From assembly GCA_946405115.1 (NCBI GenBank), contig CAMJGB010000094.1, positions 1-7,455 of the forward strand: 7,455 nucleotides of DNA, written 5' to 3'. The notes beneath the pieces are model-generated. The model was not told the origin of the DNA. It did not search any database and was given only the letters and a program-made list of their open reading frames with translations. Positions 1 to 5,561 of the stretch are shown piece by piece. Each line of letters starts with the position of its first letter. The stretch's first letter is position 1. The DNA comes from an uncultured Clostridia bacterium (lineage in GTDB: Bacteria; Bacillota; Clostridia; Saccharofermentanales; Saccharofermentanaceae). Both the position numbers and the translations under genes were made by a program.

Positions 1-1
1 C

Positions 2-127
2 GGACCTTTGATCGTTTCCATCGACTGCCACGGCGGCAACCTCATCGATGACAACAAGATCAAGTTCAACGAGCGCAAGGAGAAGCTCGTACCTGAGATT
101 TCCAAGAAAGTACAGTTCATGCATTAA
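2..127 (+). CDS. 3' end of an unrecognised protein (partial)
   Basis: An open frame enters from the left edge and ends at TAA 125-127, giving 41 C-terminal residues that begin GPLIVSIDCHGGNL and end KKVQFMH. The stretch LIVSIDCHGGN looks like a buried beta strand followed by a glycine turn. It is followed by a charged Lys/Glu-rich tail, as expected for the end of a globular cytoplasmic enzyme. I do not recognise the family from this tail and assign no function. The stop codon shares its last A with the ATG of the next gene (TAATG), so the two are very likely in one operon and translationally coupled. Coding status rests on that junction and on the clean frame; identity is unknown. Confidence 0.6.
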   Translation, partial: GPLIVSIDCHGGNLIDDNKIKFNERKEKLVPEISKKVQFMH

Positions 128-807
128 TGCTTCCTGTCCTTTCAGAACTCAAGGGGAAAGCAAACGCTTTAATAGTTGATATCGACGGTACTCTGCTTGA
201 TTCCATGACTGTATGGAATCAGGCGGATACCGTCTTTTTAAATTCGCGCGGATTTGAGGTAACGCCGGACTACACGGACTACGTCAAATCCGTCCGAATC
301 GAAGATGCTGCCATCTACACGAAGGAGCGCTATGACCTGCCCGATACACCGGAGCAGATCATGGCAGAATGGAAGGCTTTCGTTAACCACGCTTATGCAT
401 GCGAAGTTCCTCTCAAGGAAGGTGCACTCGAGTACCTCACCCAAGCGAAAAGCATGGGCTTTAAACTCGCAAGTGCAACTGCACTTACAAGGGACAACCT
501 GGATGCTGCTTTAACGCGACTCAAAGTATACGAGCTTTTCGATGTGGTGGTGTCCCTGGAAGATCTTCCGAAGTTCCCTGATAAAAGCGAGCCCGACATC
601 TACCTTCACGTGGCAAAACTTGTAGGCGAAGATCCCGCTTCAACGGTGGTCTTCGAAGACGTTCCGGCTGCACTTGAAGGAGCCTTGAAAGGAGGCTTCA
701 TTACATGCGCAGTTTGGGATAAAATCGGAGCCGGATCAGAGGATGCGTGGAACGATATGACCCGCTCCTCACACTATAATTTCAAATCATGGAGAGACGC
801 TCTTTAA
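127..807 (+). CDS. HAD-superfamily hydrolase (beta-phosphoglucomutase/phosphatase-like, subfamily IA)
   Basis: This is a 226-residue cytoplasmic HAD hydrolase, the usual size for the family. Motif I is VDIDGTLLDSM with nucleophile D18 and acid/base D20. A helical cap of the C1 type follows at about residues 30-95. Motif II lies in LASATAL (T118 or S116). Motif III lysine is probably K153 in DKSEPDIY, the place of the usual GKPxPDIY. Motif IV is VVFEDVPAALEGA (E177, D178), close to the usual FEDSxxG. The set predicts a Mg-dependent phosphomonoesterase or phosphoglucomutase. The DSMxVW signature after motif I is common in clostridial HAD phosphatases of unknown substrate. The ATG overlaps the preceding stop (TAATG) and no clear Shine-Dalgarno sequence precedes it, so translation probably depends on coupling. 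The substrate cannot be told from the sequence. Confidence 0.9.
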   Translation: MLPVLSELKGKANALIVDIDGTLLDSMTVWNQADTVFLNSRGFEVTPDYTDYVKSVRIEDAAIYTKERYDLPDTPEQIMAEWKAFVNHAYACEVPLKEGALEYLTQAKSMGFKLASATALTRDNLDAALTRLKVYELFDVVVSLEDLPKFPDKSEPDIYLHVAKLVGEDPASTVVFEDVPAALEGALKGGFITCAVWDKIGAGSEDAWNDMTRSSHYNFKSWRDAL

Positions 808-847
808 AGATTAATGCTTTGTTCATTATTTATTAAAACGCGTACGA

Positions 848-853
848 TATAGT
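848..853 (+). promoter_or_regulatory. Candidate -10 element for a leaderless GGDEF-EAL transcript
   Basis: TATAGT (5 of 6 to TATAAT) ends six bases before the ATG at 860, which would place transcription start at or next to the A of the start codon. The alternative TACGAT (843-848) with TTGTTC (819-824) has an 18-base spacer and would give a leader of about 5 bases. No good -35 fits TATAGT. There is no Shine-Dalgarno sequence, and the 52-base gap after the HAD gene has no terminator hairpin, so read-through from upstream is also possible. Confidence 0.35.
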
Positions 854-859
854 AGTCTC

Positions 860-2698
860 ATGGATTATGACGAGAAAAAAATCTTTGTGCGTGGCAAAAC
901 AACTTTTGCTCTTACTTGTTTGGGCTACACACTGATATTCCTGGCAGGATTATTTCTGCAAAAGTTCGTATTCTTCGGATACGCTCAGGTAATCATTTCC
1001 GTATTTCTCGTCATCTTCAGTTTTTTTCTTAATCTGCTGTTCGGAATCCCCGGTTATTGGATCTCCACGGCACTCACCATAGTCCAGATTTTCATCTACT
1101 CGTCAGCATTCACACAGCGCTACAGAGATGACCTTCTCGTGCTCCTCGGACTTGCGCTTTTGTCGATACTCGTAAACACAATTTTCGAATTCTTCATAAT
1201 CCGTGTAACAGACCGTCTCGACAGACTTGATAAGAAGCTTTCCGACGAGAAGGCAAGACGCATCAGTTCCGAGACAGCAGCGATGATCACATCTGCAATG
1301 TCCAACCGTCCCGGAACCATCGTAAGACACGAGGACATCACAGATAAGTCGGGCTACGCAGAAGCAGTTGAGACGAGCCGTTCAATGACACTCGACCCGC
1401 TCACTACTCTTCCCAACAGGCACATGACGAATGAGCATACCGACATCAAGATCCTCGAGTACAAGAAGTCATTCCAGGAAGCTTCAGACAACAGAACGAT
1501 CTGCAAGGCCAACCCCATCTACGCGATCTATCTTACGGTTTCAGACCCGGTAAGATTCTCAAGGGGCAACGGCCACATCATCGTAGATCTTTTTATCCAG
1601 ACAATGGCACACAGACTTCGTGAAGCTGCAGATTCGAAGGACTTCGTCGGACGTATCGCGAACAACGAATTCGCGATCATCACAACGAGACTTGATAACG
1701 ACACTCAGGTCCTTCTGTATGCAAGCAGCATCGCGAAGGCATTGAACGAAGAAAGACACGGTAACTTCTACGCAGGCATCGCTCAGTATCCGAGAGATGC
1801 CATCTTCGCGGGTGAACTTATCCAGCACGCAGAGACTGCAATGTACGCAGCAATAAACGAGGAAACAGATGCGAAGATCTACGAGCCTACTGCAAATGAG
1901 GCACGAACAACATTCCTCGAAGACATGACCATCGACGAGATCAAGAACCTCTACGACAAGGCTTTCGATGAGGATGAGATCCACATGGTATACCAGCCAA
2001 GATTCGATACCGAGAGAAAGCTTACGGGCTTCGAGGCATTCGTTCGCTGGGAGTGCCCGGGACACGGAACGGTCGACACAAGAGACTTCCTTTTCTACGC
2101 AGAGAAGACAGGTCATATCTATCAGCTCGGTGAACTTACATTGAGCCAGGCATTTAAGACTCTTGCGCTCATCAACGAGATCGATCCTACTCTTACGATG
2201 ACGGTTAACCTGTCGACCACGCAGCTTCAGACACCTGACCTTCAGGTTGATCTTCTAGCAGTGGCAGAAGAAGCAGGATGCAACACACATAACATCATCC
2301 TCGACATCCCGTCAGACGGAGCCAAGATCAACATCAGCACCATTCAGAATACGCTCGATGCATTTGCTTCATCCGGTATCACAATGGCGCTCGATAACTT
2401 CGGAAGAGGATACTCATCACTTAACAGCATCCCGCTGCTTCCGATCTCACTCGTTAAGCTCGACGGTCATTTCACAGCTGACCTTAAGGAAGACTCAGCT
2501 CAGGATGTTCTTACACGTTCGATGATAAGTCTGTTGCAGGAGATTGACATCCCTGTTGATGCCACTAACGTTGCAACCGAGGAGCAGTTTAACAAGCTCC
2601 GCCAGTACGGATGCACATACTTCCAGGGCAAGTATCTGAACGAACCTATCCCGAGGGATCAGGTCATCGACTATATCAAGAATTACAAGAAGGATTAA
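860..2698 (+). CDS. Membrane-anchored degenerate GGDEF-EAL protein
   Basis: This 612-residue protein has about four hydrophobic membrane segments (roughly 15-38, 42-62, 66-82, 91-114). A charged helical linker (115-147) leads to a cytoplasmic GGDEF domain (about 175-342) and an EAL domain (about 360-610). The GGDEF domain keeps LDPLTTLPNR (178-187), but the signature is ANNEF (267-271), so the glycines and the metal/GTP site look lost. In the EAL domain the signature is EAF (392-394, E kept), N450 is kept, and K533 and Q589 are kept. The second acidic motif reads LDIPSD (481-486) instead of LELTE(S). DDFG has become DNFG (512-515), and AEGVE has become ATNVA (568-572), removing the late catalytic Glu. 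I predict no cyclase and no phosphodiesterase activity, leaving c-di-GMP binding or a scaffold role. ATG 860 is the first possible in-frame start after the TAA at 812-814, and no ribosome binding site precedes it. Confidence 0.92.
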   Translation: MDYDEKKIFVRGKTTFALTCLGYTLIFLAGLFLQKFVFFGYAQVIISVFLVIFSFFLNLLFGIPGYWISTALTIVQIFIYSSAFTQRYRDDLLVLLGLALLSILVNTIFEFFIIRVTDRLDRLDKKLSDEKARRISSETAAMITSAMSNRPGTIVRHEDITDKSGYAEAVETSRSMTLDPLTTLPNRHMTNEHTDIKILEYKKSFQEASDNRTICKANPIYAIYLTVSDPVRFSRGNGHIIVDLFIQTMAHRLREAADSKDFVGRIANNEFAIITTRLDNDTQVLLYASSIAKALNEERHGNFYAGIAQYPRDAIFAGELIQHAETAMYAAINEETDAKIYEPTANEARTTFLEDMTIDEIKNLYDKAFDEDEIHMVYQPRFDTERKLTGFEAFVRWECPGHGTVDTRDFLFYAEKTGHIYQLGELTLSQAFKTLALINEIDPTLTMTVNLSTTQLQTPDLQVDLLAVAEEAGCNTHNIILDIPSDGAKINISTIQNTLDAFASSGITMALDNFGRGYSSLNSIPLLPISLVKLDGHFTADLKEDSAQDVLTRSMISLLQEIDIPVDATNVATEEQFNKLRQYGCTYFQGKYLNEPIPRDQVIDYIKNYKKD

Positions 2699-3287
2699 CT
2701 CGCTCAAGTGCCTGGGCGAGTTTTCTTACGGGAAGCCCCACTACACTGAAGTAATCGCCTTCTACGCTCTCAACAAGGATAGCGCCGCCGTTTTGTATGC
2801 CGTATGCTCCGGCTTTATCGTAAGGCTCGTCCGTGCTTATGTAGCGCTCGATAAGCGCCTCCTGATAGGAATCAAGATCACCGAATTTCACCTTGGTAAC
2901 TTCAACGAAAGTCTCCTCACCTGAAGCCGTCTTAACACACACTCCCGTGATAACTTCATGCGTCCTTCCCGACAGCATGCGAAGCATCCTTCTGGCATCG
3001 TCCTTATCCGCGGGCTTGCCCAAGATCTCGTCTCCGCACACAACGGAAGTATCAGCACCTATCACGACACACCCGTTCTTCTCCTCGTCAGAAAGCTTAT
3101 CAAAAACAGCACACGCTTTATCATGTGCGAGCTCCTTCTGAACATCCTCGGGTGTACCTCCCTGCTCCCTGACGCGCGTCTCTATGGCACGCTCATCGAC
3201 TTCTTCCGACATTATCTCGAAATGCTCCGTGATAAGGGCAAGGATCTCTTTCCTTCTCGGTGATTTACTTGCAAGTATTATTCTCAT
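2676..3287 (-). CDS. maf: Maf/YhdE-type nucleotide pyrophosphatase
   Basis: This is a complete 203-residue Maf protein of normal length. Members hydrolyse non-canonical or canonical nucleoside triphosphates (dTTP/UTP in the YhdE branch, m7GTP in the YceF branch) to the monophosphate. They act as house-cleaning enzymes and are often linked to septum control. The N terminus MRIILASKSPRRKEIL carries the SxSPRR phosphate-binding motif. VVIGADT supplies the probable catalytic D79. GKPADKDDA (90-98), EPYDKAGAYGIQ (154-165) and the closing GLPV (184-187) are all present. The branch is most like the dTTP/UTP type but this is not decisive. The ATG at 3287 is fixed by the conserved N terminus and has no Shine-Dalgarno sequence. 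The last 23 bases overlap the convergent GGDEF-EAL gene. A terminator separates it from the epimerase gene upstream, so it probably has its own promoter. Confidence 0.95.
   Translation of the reverse strand: MRIILASKSPRRKEILALITEHFEIMSEEVDERAIETRVREQGGTPEDVQKELAHDKACAVFDKLSDEEKNGCVVIGADTSVVCGDEILGKPADKDDARRMLRMLSGRTHEVITGVCVKTASGEETFVEVTKVKFGDLDSYQEALIERYISTDEPYDKAGAYGIQNGGAILVESVEGDYFSVVGLPVRKLAQALERVNPSCNS
2697..2727 (+). terminator. Intrinsic terminator of the GGDEF-EAL gene
   Basis: AACTCGC (2697-2703) pairs with GCGAGTT (2716-2722), with a possible three-pair extension inward (TCA with TGG), followed by TTTTCTT. The left arm begins in the TAA stop codon. The hairpin also lies within the last codons of the convergent maf gene, so the same bases encode protein on the other strand. 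Confidence 0.8.
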
Positions 3288-3294
3288 GGGACAT

Positions 3295-3325
3295 ATTCTA
3301 CATCAAACTTCCCGATTAGAGGCAA
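3295..3325 (-). promoter_or_regulatory. Candidate maf promoter (leaderless)
   Basis: On the minus strand TAGAAT (3300-3295, 5 of 6 to TATAAT) sits seven bases before the maf ATG. TTGCCT (3325-3320, 4 of 6 to TTGACA) lies 19 bases further upstream. The predicted start falls at about 3288, leaving essentially no 5' leader, in keeping with the absence of a ribosome binding site. The spacer is longer than ideal. Confidence 0.4.
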
Positions 3326-3326
3326 T

Positions 3327-3358
3327 AAAAAAGGAGGATGCCGTTAAGCATCCCCCTC
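3327..3358 (-). terminator. Intrinsic terminator of the epimerase-like gene
   Basis: Read on the minus strand, a stem of about ten pairs (3357-3348 with 3341-3332, one G-U) closes a six-base loop and runs into six U residues (3332-3327). It lies about 20 bases beyond the TAA at 3380-3378 and before the maf promoter, so it separates the two minus-strand genes. Confidence 0.88.
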
Positions 3359-3377
3359 TCTCCAGAGTTGATATATA

Positions 3378-5120
3378 TTAATTTGATTCTTCGTCCTGGA
3401 AAGGATTGCTTCCCAAGATCTCTTCTTCAGAGATATCATCAGCGGATAATCTCTCCCACAAAGGCTTGTTGGCGTCTGCTGCAGGTGCCGGTGCCGGAGC
3501 GGGTGCTGCGGTAACTTCCTCGATTATATCCTCGACCATCTCTGCGGCCTTAGCCTGCTCAACCAAAGAAGGATCCATAAACTCGGCAAAGTCATCAGCT
3601 GCTGCGTCTGACTCAGTCTTCTCAACGGGAGCGGGTGCAACTACGGGTGCAGGAGCGGGTGCCGGCGCAGGTGCTGCCTTCTCGCTCTCACGCTTTGCCT
3701 GTGCTTGGGCAAGTGCGTCTGCTACGGAGAACTTGGAGATCAAAGACTCAGGCTCCTTCTTCTCCTCAACCTTTACTTCCGGTGCAGGTGCGGGAGCTGA
3801 GGCCTTAGCAGCCTGATTCTCAGGTGTCTTACCTTCAGCCTCTGTCTTCTGCTTCTCTGCAAACTCAGCCTTGGCAGCTGCGGCTGCGGCCTCTGCCTTA
3901 AGCTTAGCTGCTTCGATCTTAGCCTGAACTCTTTCTCTTGCAGCTGCGGCCGCAGCGGCTCTCTTCTCTGCGTCCTCACCGGACAAAGCTGCTCTTGCTG
4001 CTGACTCTTCAGCTCTCTTCATAACAGCTTCAGAAACCTTACTCTCTTCAGGCTTCTCTTCAACAGGCTTAGCTGCCTTTGCAGCTTCAGCGGCTGCTGC
4101 AGACTTCTCGAGATCGATTCTGTCAGGACGGACATCGTTGCCCGGACGTGACAGTACGTCTACGAGTGAATCGTGTACCTTACGAACTTCACTGTCGGGG
4201 AGAATACCCTCAACAGTACTCTCATAATTAGCATCAGGATTGTTCATGAACAGAGCATATACTTCCTTCGGGTTATCCTTCTTAGTGATTCTGCAGAATG
4301 TGCTTACGAGCTTGTCCATGGATCTGCTCTGTGTCCACTTAGGCATCTGCTTAACCTGCTCGGCGCCGGATGCCTTGGATACTTCTGCGAAGAACTCCTG
4401 TGAAGACTTATACTCACCGTTAAGGATATAAGTTCCTCCGGGCTCACCATTCTCACAAACTGCCACGAGTGCAGATGCTACGTTACGTACATCAACGAAT
4501 GCGTGTCCGCCGGATACTGTGGAAACCTTATTCTCAAGATACTTCCTGAGGATCTTGTTCATGTCGTAATCTTCTGAGAATCCGGGGCCGATGATGAATG
4601 TAGGCAAAAGAAGCGATGCATTAAACTTGTTGAATGTGATCTTCTCCATGATGTAAGCGGAAGCTTCAGCCTTGGTAGCTGCATAGTCTCCGTCTACCTT
4701 GGTTCTGTCGAATTCAACCTTACCGCCTGACAATGCCGTTTCAGGATCAAGAGCATAAGCGGAACCCATGTATACGAATCTTCCGATCTTCGAACGCATG
4801 GCCATGTCAACAACGTTCTGGCTGCCCGCGACGTTGATACGGCGCATATCCATATTCTTATTATTAGAAATAGATAATATCTCTTCAGTATGAATGATCG
4901 CTGACTTTCTGGGATCTTCTACCGTGAAGAACTCCTTGAGGGAATCCTTATCAAATATCTCACCTTCTGAGATCTCAGCTCCCATTCCTCTTAACAGTGA
5001 ACTGTCTGACTCGGGCGGTACGAGTACTCGTACGCTGCAGCCTTCAGCCAAAAGCATCTGAACTACCAATCTTCCGACGGGATCTTTTGCTCCTGTTACT
5101 AGATATTTAGAATACATCAT
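3378..5120 (-). CDS. Extended SDR (NAD-dependent epimerase/dehydratase-like) with long Ala/Pro-rich C-terminal tail
   Basis: This is a 580-residue protein counted from ATG 5120. Residues about 3-325 form an extended short-chain dehydrogenase. The Rossmann start YLVTGAKDPVGRLV has D13 in place of the middle glycine of GxxGxxG. YMGSAYA supplies a candidate active-site Ser (S120), Y146xxxK150 is the catalytic pair, and PTFIIGPG and DVRNVASALVA are typical of the fold. From about 333 to the end the protein is low-complexity: an Ala/Lys/Glu helix-prone block (about 336-427), Pro-Ala tracts near 442-447, 482-498 and 539-548, short acidic helices between them, and a final PLWERLSADDISEEEILGSN segment. 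There is no signal peptide or membrane span, so it is cytoplasmic. The frame is open to ATG 5144, but GAGGAA (5135-5130) lies nine bases before ATG 5120, so I start there; 5117 is also possible. Substrate unknown. Confidence 0.85.
   Translation of the reverse strand: MMYSKYLVTGAKDPVGRLVVQMLLAEGCSVRVLVPPESDSSLLRGMGAEISEGEIFDKDSLKEFFTVEDPRKSAIIHTEEILSISNNKNMDMRRINVAGSQNVVDMAMRSKIGRFVYMGSAYALDPETALSGGKVEFDRTKVDGDYAATKAEASAYIMEKITFNKFNASLLLPTFIIGPGFSEDYDMNKILRKYLENKVSTVSGGHAFVDVRNVASALVAVCENGEPGGTYILNGEYKSSQEFFAEVSKASGAEQVKQMPKWTQSRSMDKLVSTFCRITKKDNPKEVYALFMNNPDANYESTVEGILPDSEVRKVHDSLVDVLSRPGNDVRPDRIDLEKSAAAAEAAKAAKPVEEKPEESKVSEAVMKRAEESAARAALSGEDAEKRAAAAAAARERVQAKIEAAKLKAEAAAAAAKAEFAEKQKTEAEGKTPENQAAKASAPAPAPEVKVEEKKEPESLISKFSVADALAQAQAKRESEKAAPAPAPAPAPVVAPAPVEKTESDAAADDFAEFMDPSLVEQAKAAEMVEDIIEEVTAAPAPAPAPAADANKPLWERLSADDISEEEILGSNPFQDEESN
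3420..4125 (-). repeat. Low-complexity coding region (Ala/Lys/Glu and Pro-Ala tracts)
   Basis: This DNA encodes the disordered or helical tail of the epimerase-like protein. GCN and CCN codons alternate in three Pro-Ala tracts (about 3485-3515, 3625-3675 and 3775-3800), and long runs of Ala codons fall near 3870-3960. Codons vary within the tracts, so this is protein-level repetition and not a recent DNA tandem duplication. Confidence 0.7.
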
Positions 5121-5229
5121 AAGCCACAATTCCTCTTCTATCATATAGAATAAGATATACCTTAATTTTATTGAAAATTTTTTAACTTATAAATACGTAG
5201 AATGTTAAGGTCGTGTAAACAAAATCTTG

Positions 5230-5258
5230 TTGACAATCCTTTTCGATGGGTTTAATAT
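5230..5258 (+). promoter_or_regulatory. Sigma-A type promoter of the T-box/acyl-CoA synthetase transcript
   Basis: A perfect TTGACA (5230-5235) is followed after 17 bases by TAATAT (5253-5258, 4 of 6 to consensus). An overlapping TTTAAT (5251-5256) is a closer match but has a 15-base spacer. Transcription would start at about 5265, just before the T-box stem I. The promoter faces away from the epimerase-like gene, so the intergenic region is divergent. Confidence 0.7.
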
Positions 5259-5264
5259 GGCGGT

Positions 5265-5536
5265 GTTTTATATCGCAAATGCTGTGACGAAGAAGGTCCG
5301 GCAGTCGAAGTACACAGAGAGCCGGGGGTGCTGGGATCCCGACGACAGAGACTACCAAGTGACTATCGCTTCCGAGCTGGTGCGCCGAATGGATATCATC
5401 CAAGTAGACCGCATCCGTATGGCCGCGTTAAGGCATAGGGTTTGAAGGAACCTGAAGTGGCGATCAATAGATCGCAAGTTGAGTGGTAACACGGTAACTC
5501 GTCTCAACGTTCAGTTAAGAACGTTGAGACTTTTTT
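5265..5536 (+). promoter_or_regulatory. T-box riboswitch leader, specifier codon AUC (isoleucine)
   Basis: This tRNA-sensing leader controls the acyl-CoA synthetase gene. Stem I contains the AG bulge AGAGAG (5316-5321) and a distal loop GGGTGCTGGGA, fitting GGnTGnTGnnA. A helix GGCAGTC (5300-5306) pairs with GACTACC (5350-5356) with one C-A mismatch. The next segment, GACTATCGCTTCCGAGC (5361-5377), aligns with the usual GAAtNNNACCtctGAGC and puts ATC 5365-5367 in the specifier position, 49 bases after the AG bulge. A stem III-like hairpin GCGATC/GATCGC (5460-5475) precedes the antiterminator. There GTTGAG (5478-5483) pairs with CTCAAC (5503-5508) and ACG (5491-5493) with CGT (5500-5502), leaving the seven-base bulge TGGTAAC. 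TGGT matches an ACCA tRNA end (discriminator A), as in tRNA-Ile. Uncharged tRNA should permit read-through. The class is certain; the amino acid is likely, not proven. Confidence 0.93.
5501..5536 (+). terminator. T-box attenuator terminator
   Basis: GTCTCAACGTTC (5501-5512) pairs perfectly over 12 bases with GAACGTTGAGAC (5519-5530) around the loop AGTTAA, followed by six T residues. Its left arm contains the bases that pair with GTTGAG in the antiterminator, so the two structures exclude each other, as in a transcriptional T-box. Confidence 0.93.
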
Positions 5537-5550
5537 AATGTCAGAATGAC

Positions 5551-5556
5551 GGAGGT
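5551..5556 (+). promoter_or_regulatory. Strong ribosome binding site of the acyl-CoA synthetase gene
   Basis: GGAGGT lies five bases before ATG 5562 and is the best Shine-Dalgarno match in the window. It fixes the start and suggests efficient translation once the T-box allows read-through. Confidence 0.9.
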
Positions 5557-5561
5557 ACAAA

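Noticed and set aside
801..810. Palindrome TCTTTAAAGA at the end of the HAD gene as operator or terminator
   Set aside because: It is short and AT-rich with no loop or U tract; such palindromes are expected by chance in AT-rich intergenic DNA.
1559..2116. Minus-strand open frame of 185 codons inside the GGDEF-EAL gene
   Set aside because: Cys/Val/Leu-rich translation without motifs, entirely inside a recognised gene.
2645..2665. ATCCC/GGGAT inverted repeat as a maf terminator
   Set aside because: The loop would be only two bases and no U tract follows on the minus strand.
3406..3816. Plus-strand open frame with Gly-Ala repeats
   Set aside because: It is the antisense reading of the Pro-Ala/Ala tracts in the epimerase-like tail; the repeats follow from the codons on the other strand.
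5118..5144. ATG 5144 as the start of the epimerase-like gene
   Set aside because: It would add eight residues before the Rossmann strand and place the Shine-Dalgarno-like GAGGAA inside the coding region. A TATTCT -10-like element only two bases upstream would start the RNA inside that extension.
5353..5355. UAC (tyrosine) as the T-box specifier codon
   Set aside because: It also fits discriminator A, but these bases lie in the helix 5300-5306/5350-5356 and only 37 bases after the AG bulge. ATC 5365-5367 fits the expected spacing and flanks better.
5387..5400. A second GAAT...ATC segment as the specifier
   Set aside because: It resembles the GAA-N-codon pattern, but it lies beyond the expected base of stem I and the GGAT/ATCC around it can form its own small hairpin.
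5227..5445. Small plus-strand open frame in the T-box leader
   Set aside because: The bases are explained by the promoter and T-box stem I; there is no ribosome binding site, and the frame overlaps the -35 element.
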